Positions 25,208-33,372 of a stretch of 64,000 nucleotides of DNA are shown piece after piece; position 1 is the first letter of the stretch; each line of letters begins with the position of its first letter. The notes beneath the pieces are model-generated. The model made no database searches, had not been told where the DNA came from, and saw only the letters and a list, made by a program, of their open reading frames with translations. The stretch comes from Brumimicrobium sp964585545. Lineage in GTDB: Bacteria; Bacteroidota; Bacteroidia; Flavobacteriales_D; Crocinitomicaceae. The stretch lies in NCBI GenBank assembly GCA_964585545.1, contig CAZPDT010000007.1:1-64000 (forward strand), given 5' to 3'. The translations under genes and the position numbers were made by a program.

Positions 25208-26902
25208 ATGTCAGGAGGAAAAAAAACACCAAGACAGAAGATGATCGAAATGATGTATCTTGTGTTGACAGCGCTTTTAGCATTAAATGTGTCGAAAGAA
25301 ATAATATCCGCTTTTATTACTATCAATGGAAAGTTAGAGAGCAGTAGTGAGGTTATATACCAATCTAACTCATCTGTATACGGAACCTTTGATAATAAAC
25401 GTGCGGCATTAGTAGCTCAAAAAGGAGATTTAGAAAATTTAAATTTTTGGCAGGGAAAATCGGATAAAGTAAAGTTGAGAACCAAGCAGGTAATTAATTT
25501 TATTCTCTCTGAGGCCAATGAGGCGATTGAAGGTCTTGAAAAAAAGGATTGGGCCATACGAGGTGAAGATGGTTATGTGACGAGTTTAAAGTCGTTGCTT
25601 ACAATCAAAAACATGGACAATTACGAGCAAGCAACAAGAATGTTTGTGGGAGATAATCCAAGATTCCCTAATAAACGCGGTATGGCGTTGCTCGATTCAG
25701 TGTATCAATACAGAGATGAGATTTCTGAATTGATGGGCAATTATAAAATCGGTGAAAAGGAATATTCATTCGTTGCGCCAGAAGACCCATCGGGTTTGCA
25801 AGAAGCTTTAAAAACTGCAAACCCAGCAGATACTGCAGAGATAGCCGCATTCTATCGTTCGATGACTATACCTAAAGAAGTTGAGGTGAAGCACGGTGCA
25901 GAAACGGCTATTTATCCATGGCCAGGCGCGATGTTTAATCATACACCATTGGTGGCAGCTGTTGCAATTTTTAATTCAATGAAGCTGGATATTTTGAACG
26001 CAGAAAACCATGCTGCAAACTTTATGCTTGCAAAAGTAGATGCGCCAACATTTAATTTCAATAAGATTGAACCATTAGCATTTGCTAGAACGGGGTATAT
26101 CAATGCGGGAGATTCTTTAGATTTGCGTGTAATGATTGCCGCTTATGATTCTACAGATGTTCCTAAAATTCGATATGGAATTAATGACTCGATACCTGCA
26201 AATTGGAAGGAAACTGAAGGAACAATTCATTTGGATGGTTCTACTCCAGGTTCATACAAAGCAACAGGTACAATTGGTGTAAAAGTAAAAGGTGAAATAA
26301 AACAGAAGCCATGGGAGTTCACTTATACTGTAGGAAAACCTTCCGGAACAGTGTCGCTTCCCGAAATGAACGTATTGTACCGTGGATACAATAATATTGT
26401 TGAAGGTGCAGCATCTGGTTTCCCTGATTATTCTTTATCTGGTGGAGGTAATGTAAGTATTTCTAGAAGTGGAGCGAACTATATCGCAAAGCCAGGAAGG
26501 GGAAGAAAGGCCAGTATCAATATAGCTGGTGTTGCAGAAGATGGAACATCTACCTCTTTGGGTTCTTTTGAATTTAGAGTTCAAAACCTACCCAAGCCTG
26601 AAATTAGACTTGGTAGAATTTCTGATGGTGAATCTGCTACTTCTGCTCAGTTCAGAGCTTCAAGAAGATTGTTTGCTGGATATCCACCAGAAATTCCCTT
26701 AAATGCGAATTTTAGTGTAACAAAATGGGAAATGTCCGTTACAGGAGCACCAAGACCAGTGAGTGGATCGGGGTCTAGTTTAGATGCAAGAGCATTAAGA
26801 GCAATCGCCAACGCTCAATCAGGAGCTTTAGTTACTGTAGTGGCTACTGTTCGTGGACCAGCAGGATCTATGCGTCAAAATGGTGTATATAAGATTAAAT
26901 AA
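25208..26902 (+). CDS. gldM: T9SS motor/stator protein GldM (PorM)
   Basis: GldM, 564 residues, spans the periplasm from the GldL motor to the GldK/N ring. The N-terminus MSGGKKTPRQKMIEMMYLVL enters a single membrane helix (about 15-33), followed by NVSKEIISAFITINGKLE. The periplasmic part is a chain of beta domains, ending with RRLFAGYPPEIPLNANF and a TVRGPAGSMRQNGVYKIK segment. It is somewhat longer than the Flavobacterium protein as I remember it. It is 15 bases from gldN and in the same operon. Confidence 0.97.
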   Translation: MSGGKKTPRQKMIEMMYLVLTALLALNVSKEIISAFITINGKLESSSEVIYQSNSSVYGTFDNKRAALVAQKGDLENLNFWQGKSDKVKLRTKQVINFILSEANEAIEGLEKKDWAIRGEDGYVTSLKSLLTIKNMDNYEQATRMFVGDNPRFPNKRGMALLDSVYQYRDEISELMGNYKIGEKEYSFVAPEDPSGLQEALKTANPADTAEIAAFYRSMTIPKEVEVKHGAETAIYPWPGAMFNHTPLVAAVAIFNSMKLDILNAENHAANFMLAKVDAPTFNFNKIEPLAFARTGYINAGDSLDLRVMIAAYDSTDVPKIRYGINDSIPANWKETEGTIHLDGSTPGSYKATGTIGVKVKGEIKQKPWEFTYTVGKPSGTVSLPEMNVLYRGYNNIVEGAASGFPDYSLSGGGNVSISRSGANYIAKPGRGRKASINIAGVAEDGTSTSLGSFEFRVQNLPKPEIRLGRISDGESATSAQFRASRRLFAGYPPEIPLNANFSVTKWEMSVTGAPRPVSGSGSSLDARALRAIANAQSGALVTVVATVRGPAGSMRQNGVYKIK

Positions 26903-26917
26903 TTAAATTAAGTAATC

Positions 26918-27925
26918 ATGAAGAAGTTATTGTTAAGTACAATGTTGATTTTTAGCTTGAGTCTTTGTGCTCAAGAGATCAATGGAGGACCAATTAATAG
27001 CCGTACAAAAACGGGTGTGATTGATGGGGTATACCTTAAATCGAATATCCCTACCAAAAGACTTATTCCTTATCCTTCCGAAAGAGAAGCAGATGTGGTA
27101 TGGAGTAAACGAATTTGGCGTGCAATCGATCTTCGTGAAAAAATTAATCGCAATCTCTATTATCCATTGGATAAGTTTACCAATCCAGATCCAATAACTG
27201 GAGAAGTAGAATGGGTTCGTAATGATAACAGATGGAGTCTATGGACAATTATTCGTCAGCACGTTATCTCAGGAGATTTAATAGCTTACTCTGATTACAA
27301 TCCAATTAAACCTTCTATCAAGGATGGAGATAAGTTCAAATATCCAATTATGCCAGAACCAGGTAAGAACTATTATACTGATTCTGTTTTTAGGGGTGAA
27401 CTTTTATTTTATTTGGCTAAGCTAGGTGAAATTCCTCTTGATCCATATTTGAATATTTGGGGTGAGGATTCTCTTGACATGAACGGTGAGCCTGTTTACC
27501 CACCAAGGGATACAACTTGGTTTACTTCGGCTGATATTGTTCAGTATCGTTTGAAAGAAGACTGGTTCTTTGATAAACAACGCTCCGTTCTGGATGTAAG
27601 AATTATTGGTCTTGCACCTGTAAGGTACAGTAGAGATAACAATCAAACCATAACAGGTACACAAGTTATGTTCTGGTTGTATTTCCCAACCGATTGTCGT
27701 TATGTATTCAATAATTACTATGTCTTTAATGAAGACAATGGTGCACGTTGGATGAGTTTTGATGATTACTTCCAGAAGCGAAGATTTAGTTCTTTTATCT
27801 ATAAAGAAGATAATCTTTACGATCGAGATATTGATAAATATCGAGTTGGAGTTGATGCACTGATGGAATCCAAGAAGATTACAGAAAACATCAGAAACTT
27901 TGAAAGTGATCTTTGGAGCTATTAA
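26918..27925 (+). CDS. gldN: T9SS ring protein GldN (PorN)
   Basis: GldN, 335 residues, is the periplasmic partner of GldK. A signal peptide (MKKLLLSTMLIFSLSLCAQ) precedes the conserved segment DVVWSKRIWRAIDLREKINRNLYYP, then DNRWSLWTIIRQHV, a KEDWFFDKQRSVLDVRIIGLAP block and FNNYYVFNEDNGARWMSFDDYFQKRRFSSFI. It is the last gene of the operon; a strong terminator starts about 30 bases after the stop. Confidence 0.97.
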   Translation: MKKLLLSTMLIFSLSLCAQEINGGPINSRTKTGVIDGVYLKSNIPTKRLIPYPSEREADVVWSKRIWRAIDLREKINRNLYYPLDKFTNPDPITGEVEWVRNDNRWSLWTIIRQHVISGDLIAYSDYNPIKPSIKDGDKFKYPIMPEPGKNYYTDSVFRGELLFYLAKLGEIPLDPYLNIWGEDSLDMNGEPVYPPRDTTWFTSADIVQYRLKEDWFFDKQRSVLDVRIIGLAPVRYSRDNNQTITGTQVMFWLYFPTDCRYVFNNYYVFNEDNGARWMSFDDYFQKRRFSSFIYKEDNLYDRDIDKYRVGVDALMESKKITENIRNFESDLWSY

Positions 27926-27954
27926 GTTATAACTCAATTGAATTGAATGATAGT

Positions 27955-27989
27955 AAAACCTACACAAATTTATTTGTGTAGGTTTTTTT
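27955..27989 (+). terminator. Terminator of the porP-gldN operon
   Basis: A perfect 14-bp stem (AAACCTACACAAA on the left, TTTGTGTAGGTTT on the right, loop TTTA) is followed by a T run. Confidence 0.95.
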
Positions 27990-27997
27990 CTTTACGG

Positions 27998-28028
27998 TTG
28001 CCATGTATAGGGTTATTCTTTACTTTTG
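27998..28028 (+). promoter_or_regulatory. -33/-7 promoter of the ferredoxin gene
   Basis: TTG at 27998-28000 and TACTTTTG at 28021-28028 are 20 bases apart, right after the gldN terminator and 18 bases before the ferredoxin ATG. The gene is therefore transcribed separately from the gld operon. Confidence 0.6.
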
Positions 28029-28046
28029 TAAAAATAAAATAGAGCA

Positions 28047-28373
28047 ATGGAAGACAGTGTTGTTGTATATATTATTGATCGAGAAGGAAAAAAACATGAA
28101 TTAATTGCACCAACGGATATGAATATGAGTATCATGGAGTTGTGTAGGTCTTATGATATCCCAGTTGAAGGAAGGTGTGGAGGAATGGCAATGTGTGCTA
28201 CTTGCCAATGCTATCTGGAATCAGACCATGAACTGGAGGAGCAAAGTGATGCAGAACTAGATATGCTTGATCAGGCCTTTTTTGTAGAAGAGAATAGTCG
28301 GCTGGGTTGCCAAATTCAAATCACAAAGGCAATCGATAAAATTGTGCTAAGACTAGCTCCTGAAGAAGATTAA
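28047..28373 (+). CDS. Adrenodoxin-type [2Fe-2S] ferredoxin
   Basis: A 108-residue plant/adrenodoxin-type ferredoxin. The cluster ligands are Cys44, Cys50 and Cys53 (GRCGGMAMCATC) with Cys88 (RLGCQI), and an additional cysteine follows at 55. The surrounding sequence is acidic, as is usual for electron carriers that dock to reductases or P450-like partners. The redox partner is not encoded nearby. It sits between the gld operon and nadE, has its own promoter, and overlaps the end of the convergent nadE gene by four bases. Confidence 0.93.
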   Translation: MEDSVVVYIIDREGKKHELIAPTDMNMSIMELCRSYDIPVEGRCGGMAMCATCQCYLESDHELEEQSDAELDMLDQAFFVEENSRLGCQIQITKAIDKIVLRLAPEED

Positions 28374-29152
28374 TTTTTTATTCCAGTAAGATCACACACT
28401 GGTATTGGCTTTAATTTGTGTTGATTAATTTGGTTTAAATGCTTGTAAATTTTAAGCACTTCTTTCTGACGTACACTTAGATCATCTCCTGTCCCTTTAT
28501 AGTTCATAGCAAACTCAATTTCATCGTATGAAGCGCCAATTTGTTCTTCATCAATGCGATGGTCTCCCCAAAGTCCATCTGTTGGTTGGGCCTCAATAAT
28601 TTCTTCAATAACACCTAAATACTCAGCCAATAGATACACTTCAGATTTTAACAGGTCGCCAATGGGATTTAAATCTGCAGCACCATCTCCAAACTTTGTA
28701 AAGAATCCAATGCCCAAATCTTCAATTTTATTTCCTGTACCCACAACAAGAAGCTGGTTGGGTTGTCCAATAGCATATAAAACTGTCATTCTGAGTCTTG
28801 CTCTAGAGTTGGCCATTGCCAACTTATGGTTACTAACATCTTCGGGCATTGTATCTGTGAACGTATCAAAGATTGAAGTTAAATCCAATTTTAATCCATT
28901 CACATTTGCGTACTTACGTTTCAATTCCTCTATTTGTGTCTGAGCTCTATCTAACTCTGATTGTGATTGATAAATAGGCAGATTGAGTAAAAGCACCTCT
29001 TTTCTGGTTTGTGCACATAAATGAGCAACAACAGCAGAGTCGACACCTCCAGAAACGCCTACGATAAATCCATTGACAGGAAGGTTCGCTATATATTTAT
29101 TCAGCCAATTGCTTATATAATCGGCTACTTTCTTGGAATTGAACTGCGACAT
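28370..29152 (-). CDS. nadE: NH3-dependent NAD+ synthetase
   Basis: NadE, 260 residues, amidates nicotinic acid adenine dinucleotide with ammonia to make NAD+. The PP-loop SGGVDSA (34-40) opens the ATP-pyrophosphatase domain, with NSRARLRMTVLYAIG, VVGTGNKIEDLGIGFFTKFGDGAADLNPI and EAQPTDGLW as further family motifs. No glutaminase domain is fused. It starts four bases after the PorT-like gene and is probably co-transcribed with it. Confidence 0.96.
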   Translation of the reverse strand: MSQFNSKKVADYISNWLNKYIANLPVNGFIVGVSGGVDSAVVAHLCAQTRKEVLLLNLPIYQSQSELDRAQTQIEELKRKYANVNGLKLDLTSIFDTFTDTMPEDVSNHKLAMANSRARLRMTVLYAIGQPNQLLVVGTGNKIEDLGIGFFTKFGDGAADLNPIGDLLKSEVYLLAEYLGVIEEIIEAQPTDGLWGDHRIDEEQIGASYDEIEFAMNYKGTGDDLSVRQKEVLKIYKHLNQINQHKLKPIPVCDLTGIKN

Positions 29153-29156
29153 GAAC

Positions 29157-29969
29157 TTAGAATAATACCGCTAATTTTAGAATCAATTGACTTTGCTTTA
29201 GGCTAGGAGAATAATACTCTTTTTCTGCACTAGCATTTACTCTATAAAGTGACATATCTTTTTCATCGTCACCGAACAAAGCGCCTTTTTGTTGAAAGAC
29301 CTCCGTAAAGCCATAGTAATACCCCAGTTCAGCAACTAAGACAGTACTTCCAGAAATATTGTACTCAACACCACCAGAAATACCAACTGAACCTTTATAG
29401 AATGACATTAAACCTTTAGAACGCATACCATCGGTTTCGCTTTCACCCGTGGGAACGCCTTTGCTATCAAATACCATACCTTCATTGTCTGTCCGCGTAG
29501 TAAGTAAAAAGTCATTTCTCATACCAAACTTCCCATAATATCTCATGTATCCCATATAATTCGTTTGAAATTTTAACATCACGGGCAATGTGAGGTAAAT
29601 ACTTTTGTGTTTTCTTTCAGCCAACATAAAATGAGATGTTGCGCTGGTTTCTTCCAAATCTTTATTCCGTAAGATTTCTTTATCGTTTGAATCAAAGAAA
29701 ACGGTATCATTGTATATGGTCTTAAATCTATTGAAACTGAACTCTATACCTGTTGATAAACCTATATTTTTTGAGAAACTCCAATCGAGAGCCATTCCGA
29801 CAAGAAAGTCTCCACCAGTCTTTGAATCAATTGTTTTGGTTTGAGGATTGTTAAAGTTTAATGCTCCTCCAAGAGTTAATCCAGCAAGTACAGTTTTGTC
29901 TGCAGCTTCTTGAGCGAATGCATTAAATATCATTGCAGCTACAAATGTCAAAGTCAAAATTTTTTTCAT
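29157..29969 (-). CDS. PorT-family outer-membrane beta-barrel protein
   Basis: A 270-residue exported protein. A signal peptide (MKKILTLTFVAAMIFNAFAQ) is followed by the PorT/OMP_b-brl_2 pattern: GLTLGGALNFN, a WSFSKNIGLSTGIEFSFNRF strand pair, YLTLPVMLKFQTNYMGYMRYYGKFG and VGISGGVEYNISGSTVLVAELGYYYG, with a terminal strand ending in phenylalanine. Related barrels include PorT/SprT, which T9SS needs, but this is a broad superfamily. It lies four bases upstream of nadE and is divergent from gldB, so a link with secretion is suggested only by context. Confidence 0.8.
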   Translation of the reverse strand: MKKILTLTFVAAMIFNAFAQEAADKTVLAGLTLGGALNFNNPQTKTIDSKTGGDFLVGMALDWSFSKNIGLSTGIEFSFNRFKTIYNDTVFFDSNDKEILRNKDLEETSATSHFMLAERKHKSIYLTLPVMLKFQTNYMGYMRYYGKFGMRNDFLLTTRTDNEGMVFDSKGVPTGESETDGMRSKGLMSFYKGSVGISGGVEYNISGSTVLVAELGYYYGFTEVFQQKGALFGDDEKDMSLYRVNASAEKEYYSPSLKQSQLILKLAVLF

Positions 29970-30037
29970 ACTTTTGGTTTTAGTTAGTTCCTTTATATTA
30001 CGTTTACGTTCAAAAGATACAAAAATAATTATAATTC

Positions 30038-31042
30038 ATGAACAATTGGAGATTACTTTGGATAATTATTGGCTGCGGATTTGTATTGATTGGATGCAAC
30101 TCTAACCCTTTGGATGTGAAGCTCCACAATAGCGACGTAAAAATAAAATACATCAATGCTGATAAACAACTTCATAACCATTCCATAGAAGAGGTTAAAA
30201 CCAATCTTGCATCTTTGTCGGATGAATTGGGCGATCTATTTCTTTATGAATTGAGCAACGATATTCAACAAAGAATTTATGATACCTCATATCAATTGGT
30301 TTATGAATATTACAATTCAAAATACATTAATGATTTAGAAAAAGCCAAGTCAGAACTATACGATAAGTTGCCCCAAAGTGAACAAAAAATTGATCGCGCA
30401 TTTCATTATTTGGCTTACCATTTTGGCGACATCCTCCTACCTCAAAAAATATTTTATTTAAATATGCTTTTTGGCCCGATATCTTGTTCAGATACAAAAA
30501 TAGCTATAGGGTTAGAAAGTTATATTTCTCCTGATGATACTGTGGTTCAAGCTATCCCGACATCTGAGCTCTATGGCTGGCAGCGCGAACGCATGAATTT
30601 CGATTATTTTGAAAGAGATGTTCTTTTAAGTTGGATACAAATGCATTTATTTGATGAGTTGGATGGAAAACTGGCAGAGAACCTTATCCAAGCAGGAAAA
30701 GTTTTGTATGTTTTAAATGCTGCTTTTCCTAAAGCTGAAGAAGCTTATATTCTCAGGTATAGCGCTGATGATTATCAATGGGCTGTGGAAAACGAAACTA
30801 TGGTTTGGGATTATTTGGTCAAGCAACAATTACTTTTTAAAAGAGACATGAGAACCCGAGCCAATTTTTTAAATGCAGGACCAAAAACAGTAGGACTTCC
30901 CGATGGAGCACCAGATAGATTGGGACAATATTTAGGGTATAGAATCGTAAAGAAGTTTATGCATAAAAACAAATCATTAACTTTGCCTGAATTATTAAAT
31001 ACGCAATACAATAAAATTTTACAATCATACGAAATAGATTAA
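30038..31042 (+). CDS. gldB: Gliding motility lipoprotein GldB
   Basis: GldB, 334 residues, is a lipoprotein required for gliding in Flavobacterium. The signal peptide ends in a lipobox at Cys20 (GFVLIGC). Family features are IKYINADKQLHN near the N-terminus, FHYLAYHFGDILLP, an IAIGLESYISPDD segment, and the C-terminal FLNAGPKTVGLPDGAPDRLGQYLGYRIVKKFM. Its molecular role is unknown. It is followed by gldC after three bases, the pairing known from Flavobacterium. Confidence 0.93.
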   Translation: MNNWRLLWIIIGCGFVLIGCNSNPLDVKLHNSDVKIKYINADKQLHNHSIEEVKTNLASLSDELGDLFLYELSNDIQQRIYDTSYQLVYEYYNSKYINDLEKAKSELYDKLPQSEQKIDRAFHYLAYHFGDILLPQKIFYLNMLFGPISCSDTKIAIGLESYISPDDTVVQAIPTSELYGWQRERMNFDYFERDVLLSWIQMHLFDELDGKLAENLIQAGKVLYVLNAAFPKAEEAYILRYSADDYQWAVENETMVWDYLVKQQLLFKRDMRTRANFLNAGPKTVGLPDGAPDRLGQYLGYRIVKKFMHKNKSLTLPELLNTQYNKILQSYEID

Positions 31043-31045
31043 GTA

Positions 31046-31399
31046 ATGGACGACGAAAAAATAATTAAAACCTCAGAAATATCAATAAAAGTAGGCACCA
31101 ACGTAAATAATGTTCCCGTTCGGATGATGTGGACAGCTGAGGATGGTGAAATAGAAAATCAAGAGGCAGGCGCAATGTTTTTATCCGTTTGGGATCCCCA
31201 AGAAGAAAATACAATGAAAGTTGATTTGTGGACAAAAGAATTGACAGTTGATGAAATGAAGGTCTTTTTTCATCAAACATTGGTTTCTATGGCAGATACC
31301 TTTGAGCGAGCTACAGGAGAGAAAAATATCACAGAAGATTTAAGAGATTATTGCTATCATTTTGCAGAAAAAATGAAGATTATGCCCGAGGACGATTAA
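31046..31399 (+). CDS. gldC: Gliding motility protein GldC
   Basis: GldC, 117 residues, is a small soluble protein that improves gliding in Flavobacterium but is not strictly essential there. The segments SEISIKVGTNVNNVPVRMMW, EAGAMFLSVWDP, TMKVDLWTKELTVDEMKVF and the C-terminal FAEKMKIMPEDD define the family. It follows gldB by three bases and its stop is nine bases from that of the convergent lnt. Confidence 0.93.
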   Translation: MDDEKIIKTSEISIKVGTNVNNVPVRMMWTAEDGEIENQEAGAMFLSVWDPQEENTMKVDLWTKELTVDEMKVFFHQTLVSMADTFERATGEKNITEDLRDYCYHFAEKMKIMPEDD

Positions 31400-31408
31400 T
31401 GGTATAGT

Positions 31409-33034
31409 TTAACTTTCTGTTGATTTTGGACGCATCATTTTTTTGATAACTTGCACAATATTAAATAGAACGAGCAAAAAGAATACTGCTACAAAAGAAC
31501 GACCAATTAAATCGCCATATTGTGTATAAAATGTAGGCTTGTCATTGAGTTGGATGGTTGAGCGAAAAGCGTCTTCAACCCAATAGTCCGTCGCTTTAAT
31601 TACATCTCCACGTTCATTAATTATTGAGGAAATCCCTGTGTTTGCTGATCGTGCAACATACCTTCTTGTTTCTATGGCCCGCAAACGAGAAAAGCTAGCA
31701 TGTTGCTTGTATCCAGCAGAATTGCCCCACCATCCATCATTTGTTATTACAAATATTACTTCAGCTCCTTTTTTACATTGTTTGGACACCCAGTCTCCAT
31801 AAATAGATTCATAACAAATAACAGGTGCAAAAGTAAATCCGTCTGTTTGTAGAACCTTGGGCTCAATTTCTGACCCCAATGTTCCCGAAGTCCCTCCATT
31901 TTCGATGGATAGCTTTTCTAAAAAGGGCAACCAATTTGAAAAGGGCAACTTCTCTACACCCAAAACCAATTTTGACTTGTGCACAAACTTGGGCGGGCGA
32001 TCTTTTGTAATCAATACAGAGGTGTTGTACGATTCATAAAACTGATGGGCATCTCGAATCGGCCGCATGGTGTACCTTGTTTTTTTATTGAATATTTTAT
32101 AAGTGGACGCTCCTGTTAATAAAGCCGTTCCTCCCCAGTTGTTGACTTGTTTTTGCAAGTACTCAAATGCTGCGCTTTGATCGTATTCCTCTTCATCGAA
32201 AGGTCTTGCTATTGCAGTTTCTGGGGCAAGAACAATTGCTGTATTTTCTGTGATGAGCTGATTGGCTCTTGTAATAAATTTATCCAGTTGTTCCTTTAAA
32301 CTGCTGCTAAACTTCTCATTATAGGGATCAACGTTGGGTTGGGTAACAACTATTTCTATTGGATTTATGGGTTCTTTATAAGAGGTGTAAGACCAATAAG
32401 ACAAGAGGGAAGGCATCACAATTAATGATAGGCTAATTACAATCAATATGAATTGCTTTTTTATTGTTTGTTTTTTAAACAATAGGTTGGAGAATATTTT
32501 AAAACATAAAAGGTTGATCGTTATAACCCATAACGTACCGCCTAGAATTCCTGTGTAAGAATACCATTGTACAATTTGAGGCACGATTGCGAAGGTGTTG
32601 CCTATATTTATCCAAGGCCAACTGAGTTCCCAATTAAAATGAATAAACTCGAATCCAATCCAAAAGAAAATTAAGCTTATGTATCCTATTTTTGCACCTA
32701 AATTCTTCTTCGTCCAATGGAACAACATAAAAACCAATGCCATGAGAAAGCCATTTAATGCGTAGGCTAAAATAGCTGCGGCTTCTCCACCAATTGAATA
32801 GTATATCCAATACGTCGTTCCAACATTGTAAATCAAGAAGGTTATATAAGCATGAAGAAGCACTTTTCTCGATCGGTATTTTTCTTGAAAGATATTTTGC
32901 TCAACAAGCAATAGTGGGCACCAAGCAATAAAAACAAGTGGGAATAAACTTCCTGTATAAGGAAATGAAAAAACCATCAGTAAGCCACTTAAAATACTGA
33001 GTGCATATCTTTGCCAACGTGAAAACTTCATCAT
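31409..33034 (-). CDS. lnt: Apolipoprotein N-acyltransferase
   Basis: Lnt, 541 residues, adds the third acyl chain to the N-terminal cysteine of lipoproteins. About seven hydrophobic helices occupy the first 210 residues. The nitrilase-like domain then has the catalytic set: Glu in LAPETAIARP (about 268), Lys in VHKSKLVLGVEKLPF (about 353) and Cys in FAPVICYESIYGDW (about 406). A final membrane helix lies near the C-terminus. Its products would include GldK, GldB and LptE encoded in this window. Confidence 0.95.
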   Translation of the reverse strand: MMKFSRWQRYALSILSGLLMVFSFPYTGSLFPLVFIAWCPLLLVEQNIFQEKYRSRKVLLHAYITFLIYNVGTTYWIYYSIGGEAAAILAYALNGFLMALVFMLFHWTKKNLGAKIGYISLIFFWIGFEFIHFNWELSWPWINIGNTFAIVPQIVQWYSYTGILGGTLWVITINLLCFKIFSNLLFKKQTIKKQFILIVISLSLIVMPSLLSYWSYTSYKEPINPIEIVVTQPNVDPYNEKFSSSLKEQLDKFITRANQLITENTAIVLAPETAIARPFDEEEYDQSAAFEYLQKQVNNWGGTALLTGASTYKIFNKKTRYTMRPIRDAHQFYESYNTSVLITKDRPPKFVHKSKLVLGVEKLPFSNWLPFLEKLSIENGGTSGTLGSEIEPKVLQTDGFTFAPVICYESIYGDWVSKQCKKGAEVIFVITNDGWWGNSAGYKQHASFSRLRAIETRRYVARSANTGISSIINERGDVIKATDYWVEDAFRSTIQLNDKPTFYTQYGDLIGRSFVAVFFLLVLFNIVQVIKKMMRPKSTES

Positions 33035-33372
33035 GTAAATCCCTAATTATATTGAACTTTTTCTTTTATCCTTCTTGGATACACATTAAAATACCAATTG
33101 CCAAAATTATTGAATTAACCCGAACTATCCATAGGTTTTCGTAACGAAAAGCTAAAATGGCAATAGGTTTGGGGAGCGCAGGAGTTTTTATAATTCGGAA
33201 TTGTAACCCAATTTTGGGGTATAAAAATTTCGAGCATTTCCAAAGATAGCAGGCAGTTTAGCTTTTGAATAGAAAATGTATGGATAGTTCGGGTTAATAT
33301 TGAGCAAAGGCTAAAATAATCTGCTCTACAAATATAATGCTTGATGGAGAGATAAAGAGCAAAAAGGGATTT
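33035..33372. other. Spacer between lnt and T9SS substrate gene
   Basis: The 338 bases contain the 183-bp inverted-repeat element at 33115-33297. The remaining bases show no gene or convincing terminator. Confidence 0.5.
33115..33297. mobile_element. MITE-like 183-bp element with perfect 19-bp terminal inverted repeats
   Basis: The left end TTAACCCGAACTATCCATA (33115-33133) is the exact reverse complement of the right end TATGGATAGTTCGGGTTAA (33279-33297). The interior has no coding frame. The right part (33232-33296) is nearly identical to 2207-2271. TATTGA occurs one base outside the left end (33108-33113) and directly outside the right end (33298-33303), which may be a target duplication or chance; both ends also begin with TTAA. 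Confidence 0.75.

Noticed and set aside
27422..27967. 181-residue frame on the minus strand across gldN
   Set aside because: It is antisense to conserved GldN motifs and begins in the operon terminator.
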